Below are positions 46,883 through 58,500 of a stretch of DNA of 64,000 nucleotides, piece after piece (positions within the stretch are counted from its first letter, which is position 1; every line of letters starts with the position of its first letter). The stretch comes from Beroe forskalii (lineage: Eukaryota; Ctenophora; Nuda; Beroida; Beroidae): contig WFMF01000034.1 in the NCBI GenBank assembly GCA_011033025.1, positions 620,001-684,000 of the forward strand, written 5' to 3'. The notes beneath the pieces are model-generated. The model was not told where the DNA came from and did not search any database. It saw only the letters and a program-made list of their open reading frames with translations. Position numbers and translations under genes: made by a program.

Positions 46883-49800
46883 AGACCCACTTAATCCACC
46901 CCTCGTTGAGGAAATGGCTGCCGCTGTAGGACGAGGGAGGTCACGAGGTGTTAAGAGCAGCACTCGGCCCCCAGGAGTATCCACACCCCCACTCAACCCT
47001 GCAACACCTCCCCTGATGACAACACCCCCACTCAACCCCTCGCCCCAACTGGCAACACCACTCGACAGCCCCTCAGTCAACAACCCTCACAGCGGTGTCG
47101 ACATCCTACCAAATACTCAGCCCATCATATCATCTACTGCAGCACCAGCCTCCAGTTCCCTGCCCAGTAACCCTCAGTCAGACAACCCCTTCCTCTCAGC
47201 AGCACCAGAGCCTCCTATCACGGAGGAAAGCAGACAGGAAGCTGTCTCCACCCTGTGTCTGGATATTCTGAGGAACCCGTCAAAACGAACATTGTCAGAG
47301 TGTTATGACGAGTGTAAGAGAGTTATAGCTGACAGACTGGTGGAGGGGGATGTCAAGGCCTGGTTAGAGGTGTCAATCAACCGGGTTTATGGTGATATTA
47401 ACCTCACCAAAGACTTTGTACAACTTGTAGCGTCAATACAACAAGATCAGTCGTTTCCTCTTCAAAAGAGGTAGGAGTTCATTGAATCTTCAATGTATTT
47501 CAATATTCTAAATGGGGGGGGGCTGCTCAGGACAAGTAGGGGGTAGGAAGGGGCAGGTAGGGGTATGAGCGGCCTGTCATCACTCGTCAAGGAAGATGTG
47601 GTACGAGTAAGAGGGGCTGGTCGTCACTCGTCAAGGAAGGCTTGGAGGAGTAGGAGAGGCTGGTCATCACTCGTCAAGGAAGGTGTGGTAGGAGTAGGAG
47701 GGGCTGATCATCACTCGTCAAGGAAGGCGTGGTAGGAGTTGGAGAGGCTGGTCATCACTCGTCAAGGAAGAAGTGGTAGGAGTAGGGGTGCTGGTCATGA
47801 CTCGTCAAGTAAGGCGTGGTAGGAGTAGGAGGGGCTGGTCGTCAGTGACGACCAGCCCCTCCGACAAGCCCCTCCGACTCGTCACTCGTCAAGGAAGATG
47901 TGGTACGAGTAGGAGGGGCTGGTTACTCATCAAAGAAGGCTTGTCAAGAAATTTTCGGTAATCCGTGAAATATAGCACCAATGATACTAACAGTGGAGAG
48001 TTCATCTGTGCATGCTGAGTCTGCTTGCAGAGGACTGAATGGTACTAGCGGATAGGGTTAATGTTTCCGCAAAAGTGGAACAAGAGTGAAATTGTTACAA
48101 AATGTAATCAAATGTTTTGAGCCAGAAATATCTATTGGCTTTCAATTTTTAGATATATGAGATGCTATGGACCATGAGTAGTTGGTTTGTTTGGGGTTGG
48201 TTTGTTTGGGGCTCAAAATAATTATTACTTGGTTACATTTTGTAACACATGTGTTCCAATCTGGCTGTATTTTGTAACATATTTTCCAAGTAAGATTTTG
48301 AATTCTTTTAATCATCGCCACTTCATTGGTGCCCTTACTAATGCTTTGATAGAATATTTTGATTGGTGCCCTTACTAATGCTTGGGTTATTTCAGCAATC
48401 CCTGGTTGCACAAAAAACTGTCCTTGACGAGTGGTCACCAGCCCCTCCTACTGGGGCTAGTGATAAATACGGATTGACCTACACTCGAATCTGGTCGAGG
48501 TCTTCAGACTATCAAGTTGATTCATCTTACGTTGCCAACGCTGTTACTGTATATCTAACTCATGGGACAGAGGATTTGGCTGGGTCCTTCTGACAGACCC
48601 TAGATATACACCATCACACATGTTTCAACTTGATAGTCTGAAGACCCCGACCAGAATCGAGTGTTACATGTCAATACGTGTCTATCACTAGCCCCAGTAG
48701 GAGAGGCCGGTCATCACTCGTCAAGGAAGGCGTTGTGAGTATAGTAGGGGCTGGTCATCACTCGTCAAGGAAGGCATGGTAGGAGTAGGAGGGGCTGGTC
48801 ATCACTCGTCAAGGAAGGCGTGGTAGGAGTAGGAGGGGCTGTTCATCACTCATCAAGGAAGTCGTGGTAGGAGGGCTGGTCATCACTCGTCAAGGAAGTT
48901 GTGGTAGGAGTAGGAGGCTGGTCATCACTCGTCAGTCAAGGAAGGCGTGGTAGGAGAAGGAGGGGCAGGTTATCACTCATCAAGGAAGTCGTGGTAGGAG
49001 TAGGAGGGGCCGGTCATCAATCGTCAAGGAAGGCGTTGTGAGTATAGTAGGGGCTGGTCATCACTCGTCAAGGAAGGCATAGTAGGAGTAGGAGGGGCTG
49101 TTCATCACTCATCAAGGAAGTCGTGGTAGGAGGGCTGGTCATCACTCGTCAAGGAAGTTGTGGTAGGAGTAGGAGGCTGGTCATCACTCGTCAGTCAAGG
49201 AAGGCGTGGTAGGAGAAGGAGGGGCTGGTCATCACTCGTCAAGGAAGGCGTGGTAGGAGAAGGAGGGGCAGGTCATCACTCGTCAAGGAAGGCGTGGTAG
49301 GATTAGGAGGAGCTGGTCATCACTCATCAAGGAAGTCATGGTAGGAGTAGGAGGCTGGTCACCACTCGTCAAGGGAAGCGTGGTAAAACTCTGAGGGGCT
49401 GGTCATCAATCGTCAAGGGAAGCGTGGTAGGAGGGCTGGGCGTCACTCGTCAAGGAAGGCTTGGTCGGAGTAGGAGGGGCTGGTCATCTCTCGTCAAGTA
49501 AGCCGTGGTAGGAGTAGGAGGAGCTGGTCATCACTCATCAAGGAAGGCTTGGTCGGAGTAGGAGGGGCTGGTCATCTCTCGTCAAGGAAGTCATGGTAGG
49601 AGTAGGAGGCTGGTCACCACTCGTCAAGGGAAGCGTGGTAAAACTCTGAGGGGCTGGTCATCAATCGTCAAGGGAAGCGTGGTAGGAGGGCTGGGCGTCA
49701 CTCGTCAAGGAAGGCTTGGTCGGAGTAGGAGGGGCTGGTCATCTCTCGTCAAGTAAGCCGTGGTAGGAGTAGGAGGAGCTGGTCATCACTCATCAAGGAA

Positions 49801-52488
49801 GGCTTGGTCGGAGTAGGAGGGGCTGGTCATCTCTCGTCAAGGAAGGCTTGGTAGGAGTAGGAGGAGCTGGTCACCACTCGTCAAGGAAGCCGTGGTAGGA
49901 GTAGGAGGCTGGTCACCACTCGTCAAGGGAAGCGTGGTAAAACTCTGAGGGGCTGGTCATCAATCGTCAAGGGAAGCGTGGAAGGAGTAGGATGGGCTGG
50001 TCATCACTCGTCAGTCAAGGAAGTCGTGGTAGGAGTAGGAGGGCTGGTCATCACTCGTCAAGGAAGGCGTGGTAGGAGTAGGAGGGGCTGATCATCAGTC
50101 GTTAAGGAAGGCGTGGTAGGAGGGGCTGATCATCACTCGTCAAGGAAGTCGTGGTAGGAGTAGGAAAGGCTGGTCGTCACTCGTCAAGGAAGTCGTGGTA
50201 GGAGTAGGAGGGGCTGGTCGTCACTCGTCAAGGAAGGCGTGGTAGGAGTAGTAGGGGCTGGTCATCACTCGTCAAGGAAGACGTGGTAGGAGTAGGAGGG
50301 GCTGGTCGTCACTCGTCAAGGCAGGCGTGGTAGGTGTAGGAGAGGCGGGTCATCACTCGTCGAGGAAGGCGTGGTAGGAGAAGGAGGGGCTGGTCATCAC
50401 TCGTCAAGGAAGGCGTGGTAGGAGTAGGAGCGGTCAACAAATGTTATGAATAATGACTCCACCCGCAGTGGGGGGCTTTATATATGCGTTTGTTGACACC
50501 CAATCAAACATGACGAATGCATGCTTTCCACATTCCATGCCTATGACGTTGACACCATTCGTATGCTATGACGTATGACGTATTTTGATTCGTACGCAGT
50601 CCACATTCCAGCAATATGACGTTGACACCATTCGCATGTAATGACGTATTTAGATTCGAACGCATTCCACTTTTCATTCCTGATGACGTTGTCTCTACAT
50701 GTATCCAATGACGTATGAAGAATTTTGATTTGCGCGCATTCCACAATCCACATTCAATCCCGTATGATCTGGGGTTGTGACATTGGCGGTATAATTGTTA
50801 CTGTGAGCTCCGGTGAGCTCGAGACCATTGTCACCAGCTACTTACGGCCAATGATATTCAGAACTCAACATTCAAGTTTGCAGGGAAACCTTAGTTACAA
50901 TTTGTTCCACTTTTGGCGAAACATCATATGGGCGGGTATTCAATCACAATTTGGACTGTGACAGTGTGACATAACTGGAAAACATTCTTCTGATATTTTG
51001 TATGGAGGGCGCGAAGATCGCCCTCCTTTCATTCGGTTATTGCGCATCACGTACTTTCGTGGGCAACATATTCGGATTTAACGGGAAATTGTACCAAACG
51101 GACAAACGATGGAATTATTTTGAAATTACGAAGGTGAGGCATCATCACCATGACACGAATGTGAGCTCATAGGTGGAAAGGACTGGTAAGAAGAGCCCAG
51201 CATTGTTCCATAGCCCTTGTTTGGCCAGTTTTCTAGGAACTATCTCTCCTTCACCTTTCAAACTTTGGGACTTGTAATTATTAAAGCCCTTGCACCTTGC
51301 AGCCCTTTTCGATTCCTTGTCAAAACAGCCCACAGACAAAACCTTTTCCTACCCTTAACCATAGCCCTGACCAAAGTCCTAACCATAACAACAAGCATGA
51401 CCCTAACTGTAAACCTGACGAAGTGAGTAATTGAGCAAACGCAACTCACTCGGCGAGCCAGGATGCCACAGGAACGGTATCTAGGCTCACCTCCTTCGAC
51501 CGTGCTAGCCCTCGCTCGCCTTCGCCTCACTCATGCTACGTACAGGGGCGAAGTAATGTGAAATCGGCCTTGTGTAGGTTTGGGGGGGGGGGGTGGTTGC
51601 CCGCTCACCCACCTTTCGGCGTAGTGAAGTCGTGATTTCAATAAATTGGACAGGTAAATTCGTCAGGTAACAATGCGAATGGTACTCACTATTCTAACCA
51701 CTCATCTGCCCACAGATCATGCGAATGGTACTGACGAGTCTTGGTCTGGAGAAGGAACGACTGAAACCCAGTGATCACACGTATACTGACGAGCTGATTA
51801 TTTCTCAAGCTAACTACTTGGTCCTCTTAGCAGAGGTACGGTATACTTAGTGGGGCTGGTGTCTTCAAACTAAAGATTTTGCAGCCAGCAAATATTAACT
51901 TAAAGTAGAAGTTCAAGCGGATAAATCATTAAACCAGAATTAAAGAAGAGGAGCTTTTTCGGAAAAACCTTAAGTTTTTAAACATTTTTGAGTGTCTAAA
52001 TCCGTCAATTCAGGCAGCTCTCTACGTGACGATGAATAACGGTGCCCCCATACTGCAACTAACTAAAGCTGTCATGGAGTTCCTTCCTTACATGTGTCGT
52101 CCCACATTGCCTGATGAGGTTAGACTGTAAGAGTATCAATGTACCGTCTATTCGAGATGATTCGGGCTCGGACCTTCAGCCCTCACATTTCGGACTTGTG
52201 TTACCCCCTTCTACTCCCCTTTCTCTACCCCTTCTTAGTCCCTACCCCTCTCTCTACCCCCTTTCTACCCCCCCTCTAACCTCCTTCTACCCCCTACCCC
52301 TATCCCCAGTCCCCACTCTAAGTCTCTCTCCGTCTCAGGTGTACGCATCACTTCACCACGTCCTTGTGAGGTACGGTAAAACTCTGGAAGAGTACCTGAA
52401 ACGCATTGCAGACGAGAGCTCTGTAGCTGTGGAGCTGGAACGACTCTACGATGGCATCAGGGGCATTGTCATCCACGATAGCACTACC
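46883..52488 (+). CDS. Unrecognised conserved-looking helical protein, at least four exons
   Basis: Exons: 46883-47470 (ATG at 46914 possible start), 51716-51835, 52014-52118, 52339-52488. The first exon has a Pro/Ser/Thr-rich N-terminus (GVSTPPLNPATPPLMTTPPL) and then a helical part (ESRQEAVSTLCLDILRNPSK, VKAWLEVSINRVYGDINLTK). The other exons continue helical: IMRMVLTSLGLEKERLKPSD, AALYVTMNNGAPILQLTKAV, VYASLHHVLVRYGKTLEEYL. The last three are in phase with each other. The first ends in phase 2, so the join to 51716 is not proved and a small exon may be missing between them. No family is recognised; a HEAT/MIF4G-like helical fold is only an impression. The end of the gene is not seen. Confidence 0.6.
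47480..50445. repeat. 44-bp minisatellite, over 50 copies, interrupted
   Basis: Unit GTCATCACTCGTCAAGGAAG then GCGTGGTAGGAGTAGGAGGG GCTG. Blocks lie at 47480-47960 and 48700-50445. The interruption (47960-48420) is AT-rich, and 48420-48727 is an inverted repeat that includes repeat units in both orientations. The unit word GTGGTAGGAGTAGG resembles the donor AG/GTAGGAGTTC at 47470, from which it might derive. Confidence 0.95.
50470..50760. repeat. Short tandem repeat of about 100-bp units
   Basis: Three diverged units sharing ATGACGTTGACACCATTCG, ATGACGTAT and TTTTGATTCG followed by GCATTCCACATTCC. Confidence 0.75.
50761..51715. other. Intronic sequence, no gene recognised
   Basis: Contains a diverged edge word of the 366-bp satellite near 50910 (TTGTTCCACTTTTGGCGAAA). 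It also has a copy of the next exon's start, ATGCGAATGGTACT at 51673-51686. Confidence 0.5.
52190..52338 (+). repeat. Expanded pyrimidine tract before an acceptor
   Basis: CTACCCCCTTCT-type repeats run for about 130 bases to the acceptor CCGTCTCAG at 52338. Confidence 0.7.
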
Positions 52489-53936
52489 GTGAGTCAGGCT
52501 CCATCTTTTTTACATAATTAGATGTTACATATTAGTGCGTTCAGAAAAATTGTCAGTGACGATTTTATGGAGAAACTACTGCCATGAGTTAAATTTTGGT
52601 GAGATATTCTTTTTTTTCAAACAATTTTGGATTAATACGATAACTGGTTTAACCGATTGCAAAGTTTTTATCAGGCTTTTTCATGGCCTGTTTAAGGGCC
52701 GTTTAATGAGTGGTTACATATTGAAGTAGTTACCGTATACTCCAACTTACACGGTTGAGGCGAGGCCGAGACTGTGTAGTGTGCATGTTGGATAATGTAC
52801 GGGGCGTGTCGAGTGCATTATCAAACGTAAACGGTCACAGCCTTCATAGATTTTACGCATACATAGAGTTATCAAATTTGATCCAAATTCCAAAGCTACT
52901 ATCACTGCAATCGCGTAGTGACCTCATACCGCAACTTGCATGAGTAAATTGTCGCTAAACGAGCCAGGAAAGGGAATAATAGGAATTTGCTGATGGTTGA
53001 AATCAATTATATCTTGTTCTCTGTCCAATTTAGAAATGACAAAGTGTGATGATTGGTATGTGAAATATGAAGAAATAAAACCCACAGGACAAGTCAAGAC
53101 TGAAGATGTTGGAGGTCATAGAACGTCGGGCATACCAGTACAACATGCCACCAGAGTGTTTGAATTATTTCCTTACTAACTGAAACGCTGTAGAAATGAA
53201 TTTAATCTAAACCTGATTAGTGATAAAGCTAGATCTTTTACTACACAATGAATTATTTTTACTCGAGATAAGTATTTCACTTGACAGAACCCAGTAACTC
53301 ACTACATTTCAATCTATTTCTAGCTGTTCCCTTCCCTGACAGTATTTATTACTTTCTGGTTTTCATTGGAACTTGAGATTTGCTTTTAAAATTCCATTAT
53401 TTCATCTGCATGAAACTATGAAATATGAATTGGTCTTGGGTGAATTTGATGGACTTTATTCTCTACCGTAAAAAGTCAATAAAATAGCATTGAAAGATTG
53501 AAATAGCAATATATCGCACTCGAGATTTTCAAGTGTCCGTTGATGTATTTTTCTTGTACTATTGCCGATAATTTCAAACTTACTTATTTGAAAACAAATT
53601 AATAGACTGTTTATTAAAACGTTAAGTTATATTCAATGAATTTGATCAATTCCTGATAACCGTCTTAAACTGGGTGCTGTTTTACTTAACTTTCATTAGA
53701 ATAATTCACGCTTATTTTCAGTTACAGTTAATATTTCAAATCTTCAGATTTGGTATTCAAGACCAATGGGCCTATAAGGCTAATCAGTCTACATACTGTC
53801 GATCATGAGTTACGGTTGATTTAAAACCCATATTATATCACTTTATAGCACTCTATCCTACCAGCTGGACCGCTTTAATCTGTCCTAAAATTCCCGGATT
53901 ATTGCTACTGTTTCACTGACTTGTATTGCCCGTAGC
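52489..53936. other. Non-coding interval before AKIP1
   Basis: AT-rich sequence with no repeat. The 3' end of the preceding gene probably lies here but no terminal exon is convincing. Confidence 0.4.
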
Positions 53937-55061
53937 ATGGGAGAAGAGAAGTGGTCGTCCTGCACGATGTGCCGTGCTATATCCAACGGACAAGACGTAC
54001 TGACCAGAGCAAAGGACAGAGCGGTCGACTGGCCTAAACCTCTTACTATTCCACAAAATAATGTAAGTAACCCAACTCCCAAATAATTCCTGGAGTTTGA
54101 TATGTTAAGCTTCCAAACATGAAACTTACTGTATTTGAGAAAATCACCCCTCACCTTAGCCTTAGCGGCTCCCCCTCATCTCATACCTCCCCTGACCCTT
54201 CCTGACGCCCCTCACCTCACTCCTTACTCCACCCCTCCTTTCACCCCCTCCTTTCACCCCTTCCTCACACCCCTACCCTTTCCCTTCCCCTCACCCTCGT
54301 CTGACCCCTCCCCTGGCCCCTCCTCTCACCCCCTCGTCTGACCCCTCCCCTCACCCCCACCCCTCGTCTGACCCCTCTGTCCCCCTCCCCTGACCCCTCT
54401 TTTCACCCCTCCCCTGACCCATCCTCTGTCCCCTCCCCTGACCCCTCCTCTGTCCCCTCCTCCTCCCCCCACTCTCTCCTCTCTCCTAGGAACCGGAGAG
54501 TGCGATGACAGTGGATGAGGCGTTCGAGTCCCTGGCCTCCCTCTTCTCCTCCAGCACTAGGTTCTGTAAGCGTGTCCACCACACGCCTGCCACCCACAAG
54601 GAGGACCAGCACTGTGCCAGGTTAATATGCGCTCGGATTAATAGGCGGTCGCAATGACGTCATTTACAATGTGCACGCGTTGAAATAACCGCCTATTTTA
54701 TTATGCCTCCCCACCTGAACCAATTCTGATATTATGCAAACTTTTTAAAATAAAGAAATGACAATACGTCCGGTTTTCAGTATGAGGAACAAGCTGGTAG
54801 TTTTGAAAGTGATATTGTGAAAATAAGATTTTTTCAACTATATTCATTTATGAAATTTCAATGAAATTTTATAATTTCAGGTTCCACTACCCCTCCCCCT
54901 CGTGTCACGTGACGTCAGCAGGTCACGTGAAGAACCGCAACGTGGCGGTTAACCTACCGCCGGGGTCGTACAGCGTCGCTAACACGCAGACCAAACACAC
55001 CCAGGTGGTTAATGTTAAACCAGGGCAGAGCATAGACCTGGCCTTCACTCATTCCGGGTAA
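53937..55061 (+). CDS. AKIP1: A-kinase-interacting protein 1 (AKIP1) orthologue, three exons
   Basis: Small protein that in mammals binds the catalytic subunit of protein kinase A and modulates NF-kB and mitochondrial signalling. Exons: 53937-54062, 54490-54620, 54881-55061 (stop TAA), 145 residues, with matching phases. Two family blocks are visible. VLTRAKDRAVDWPKP corresponds to the N-terminal LERAKRRAVDW helix. The C-terminal VNLPPGSYSV, then THTQVV-like HTQVVNVKPGQSIDLAF, corresponds to the PGTYSV...HVVAVDSGQSVDLVF end. The middle (MTVDEAFESLASLF) fits the family's central helix. It is shorter than the human protein of about 210 residues. A stop after HSG is assumed; GG/GTAATG there could also be a donor. 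The C before the ATG leaves the first-exon border uncertain. Confidence 0.78.
54180..54489 (+). repeat. Expanded CCCCTCCCCTGA pyrimidine array before the AKIP1 exon 2 acceptor
   Basis: About 300 bases of ACCCCTCCTCTGTCCCCTCC-type units run directly into the acceptor CTCTCTCCTAG at 54489. It is another case of a tandem repeat abutting a 3' splice site. Confidence 0.85.
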
Positions 55062-55582
55062 TGAGGTAGGGGGTCGGCATTTTGACAGGAATTGGGACTT
55101 GTCAGTTGTTACTGCTGAGGCTCGGGTATCATTATATGCACTGAAGTTTATAATGCGTGAATTGCAATCAAATATATTTCATTTATAGAGAGTTTATTTT
55201 TCTGACAGATTATTCAGACTATTTTCATGACTTTAATATTGATATACTACTTCTTTCGTACCATTTCAATTTGTCCAAGATAACGTATCTTCTATGAAAG
55301 TATAAATTGACAATAAATAAAGTATCAAATTTGTATGTTATTGTAAATATCGGGTATCCGTACTGTTATTTGTTCATATCAATTATCACACTGATTTTGG
55401 TTTGACTGCCCTCAAATTTTGATTCTATGTTGCCAAAATTATCGAAGCTATGGATTTCATTCGATAACTTGAGTCTGCTCAGGACAATTTTACTTCCAAT
55501 TAAAGTATTTCATTGTCATATACATTTAAAATACTTTTCCTTAATCAATATGGATCAATTAACATTTCGACCCTACAATAGG
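55062..55582. other. AKIP1-HCCS intergenic region
   Basis: AT-rich. CAATAAATAAAG near 55310 could serve as the AKIP1 polyadenylation signal. The HCCS start lies at 55583, preceded by CTACAATAGG, which could be an acceptor of a 5' untranslated exon. Confidence 0.5.
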
Positions 55583-58500
55583 ATGACTGCCGACACTATC
55601 ACGGAAGCAGTGAGAGCTGAAGGATTACAAGGAAAGTGTCCTGTAGATCACACCTCTCTACAGCAAGTCACTCCACCCAGCAGTGCTGGGAAGTGTCCTG
55701 TAGATCACACTGCACGCGGTGTGATCACCCCTCCTAAGAGTGAGGAGTGTCCTGTAGACCACACCAATCCCCCAGAACACCCCTCCCCTACACAGGAGAC
55801 AACAGGGAAGTGTCCTGTAGACCACACCAAACTGCAGGCTTCACCTGCTGAACAACCAGACACCAACCAGGCAGGATCACAAGATGGCAGCCCAACTCCT
55901 ACTGTGGAAGATACCGGTGTTACGGAGACCACCTCACAGAAAATATCTACTGCTCAGGTACTCAAACTAGCCGAGATTGATAACGGCAGTATATTGGTTT
56001 ATAATCCTTAGGGTCCCGAAATCATCATATCATGAAATCGATCAAAATGCCTATTTGCCAGTATATTTTGCTGCGATTGTCTGAATTCTCCACCTCACTG
56101 ACATATCCCCCGTGTTTCAGTACATCCAGGCGCAGCAAGCCATCTCCTCCATGTACTCGGAGTGTCCGAGTGGAGGAGGGGATCAGGCGGCGCCCCCCTC
56201 CGAGTGCCCCATGCACAACCCCGGCACTGGAGGGGGAGTGGGGGTCATGGACCCGGACAACATGATGCCGCCCCCAAACCAGAGACCCGCGTACGACCAA
56301 CCCTTCCCTCTTCAAACCAACAGAGAAGTCAGCACCATCCCACGGGCCGGAACAGGTAAGAACTGGGTGTATTGTCGAGTTTTGCAGTTTACTTATAAAA
56401 TGAATAATCACGTCATGGGTTGCATGCATTGCAGGTTCTCATCAAATCAAGAAATAAGATTAAAACTTGGCCCCCTCCAAAAACTAATTTGATTTGAATA
56501 GCGGATATTAATAACAGTGACGCAATGATATTCTTTTTGGCAATTGCAGAAAAAATGACACAAGATTATGTCATCAAAGTATGGCAAGAAAAACCTGACA
56601 TTTACTTGAGCATGCCCTGTACTTCAAAAATACAATAAAATTCATTCATTTCTCAAACATCCGAGAATCACTGAGTAGTGAGTACCTACTTCAAAGTTCA
56701 AATATTCGAAATATTTCATCGCTTGAATCCTCCATGGTCCTAGTGTCGATCTCCTCAGGACTTCCCTGTTAACTCTTAAGTCCACCGCCCACTACAATAT
56801 TGCATACATGTTTTACATACAATGAGCGTATAAAGTTCATGACAAATAGTCTCACACTACGAAGGAAGCATCCTCCTCAGATGAGTCATGATCTGCAAAC
56901 AGATGGTTCTCCGACATGTCCCCATGACCATCCCTTGGGAGCTGGGCTAGTCTCTCCACCAAGTCCCTGTTGATTGGGGTGTTCTCCTCACAAGTACACC
57001 CCTCCTCACTAGTACAGCAGAGCGAGCTCATGCTCTGTAGGTTGGAGAGGGTCGAGGTCACCAGACTGCTCGATCTCCGGGATGAGTAGTTGGAGTAGGT
57101 CAAGCTGAGCCGAGCGGTGGAGCCCTGACTGCTCGGCGTGTGGATAGTCACGTACTTCCCCTCGAACGAGCTCTCCAGGTCTGAGGTTCCCTCCAGAGCT
57201 GCACTCGAAGCTTCCTCCATCCGAGCAAAGCCCGTGTTGGGTGGGCAAGCCATGGGCTCTCCTGTCCGTATAGTACTGAGACTCGTCACGTCGTCGTTCA
57301 TGAGAGAGTTCATGTCGGCGTGGATAGCCTCGGCAGCCAGCTCGGGTTGGTCATCCCACGAACTCGGAACTTGGCCGTCTGCCTCAAGTTTTAGATCCAC
57401 GTTTTCGTGTGCCAACTCACCCATCCGTACCTTCACGTACTTTGACTCCTGGGACGCGAAGTTGGCGCTGAGCCGGAGTTGTCTGTTTTCCATCTCCATC
57501 CTCGCCAGCTTAGCTCGCATTTCTTCCAACTCCTGCTCGAAGTTTGTGCACTTGTCTTCCAACATGCCCTGTCTTCCTAGCCAGACTGTCGGAGACTTGA
57601 AGCTCGGCGTCCTGTCGTCCGTGTCCCCCGACTCACTGCCCACACTGCTGCCTCCTGTGTACCCGCTAGTCCGAGACAACTGGCTCGTGTCCACCTCTAT
57701 CACCTTGCACTTCCCCACGAAGAACTTCTCTGTGTCACTCACTGCGTTGATCAGCCGGAAGTCTCCCAGTTCTAGCACCCGGGGGTTTTTCTTGGGGTCG
57801 AACCAGACCTCGCCACACGCCAGGAGGTTTTCCTTGTGATCCGCCTTCGTTACCGGCCGATTGTTTTCGTTTGTCTTGCGGCCCATTATCAGTTGGAGCT
57901 GTGTTTGGTTCTTCATTATCTTGAGTGCTTCTTCCTGTTTGATTCCGACAAAACTCGTACCCCCGCACTTGATGATCTGATCGTGTGGCTTTATCGTGCC
58001 CTGTCTGTCCACGTAGCCGCCCTGGATAACATCCTTCACGAATATACTAACATACGGCACCAGAGTGTCCGGACCTAGACCGTACAGGTACAGTCCTAAC
58101 CCGAACGCGTGGTCCTTCTCCAAACTCACGTGGTAGAGATGGGTGTCGTTGAAGAGCGCTGAGTAGAGCTGCGATACACAGAAGTTCTTGTCCAGGTTTA
58201 TGTTATCGTAGTAATGCTTCCTCTCGCGGATTTCTTCTATGTCTTCCAGGGTATACTTCTTCTCGTGGATTCTACAGAGCCGTTCCTTCCACCTAACGGA
58301 CTTCCGGACGCCGTCCGCTCGCCGCAGCAGCCGCTTTTCCTCCGTCAGGATGATGGGTGTACTGCCGCTCGTAGTTTCGTCCGTTTTCTTCAGCTTCTTG
58401 TTATTCGAAGATAACATCCGTTTAAAGGAGATATCCTTCTTGTCCTTGGATTTCTTGCTGAAGACCTTGTAATCCGAGTTTCCGGTGTCAAAGAGCTCGC

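Noticed and set aside
57138-57839. Long plus-strand frame antisense to the neurabin-like gene
   Set aside because: Shadow of the minus-strand coding sequence; it has no domain and the minus strand encodes a clear PDZ domain.
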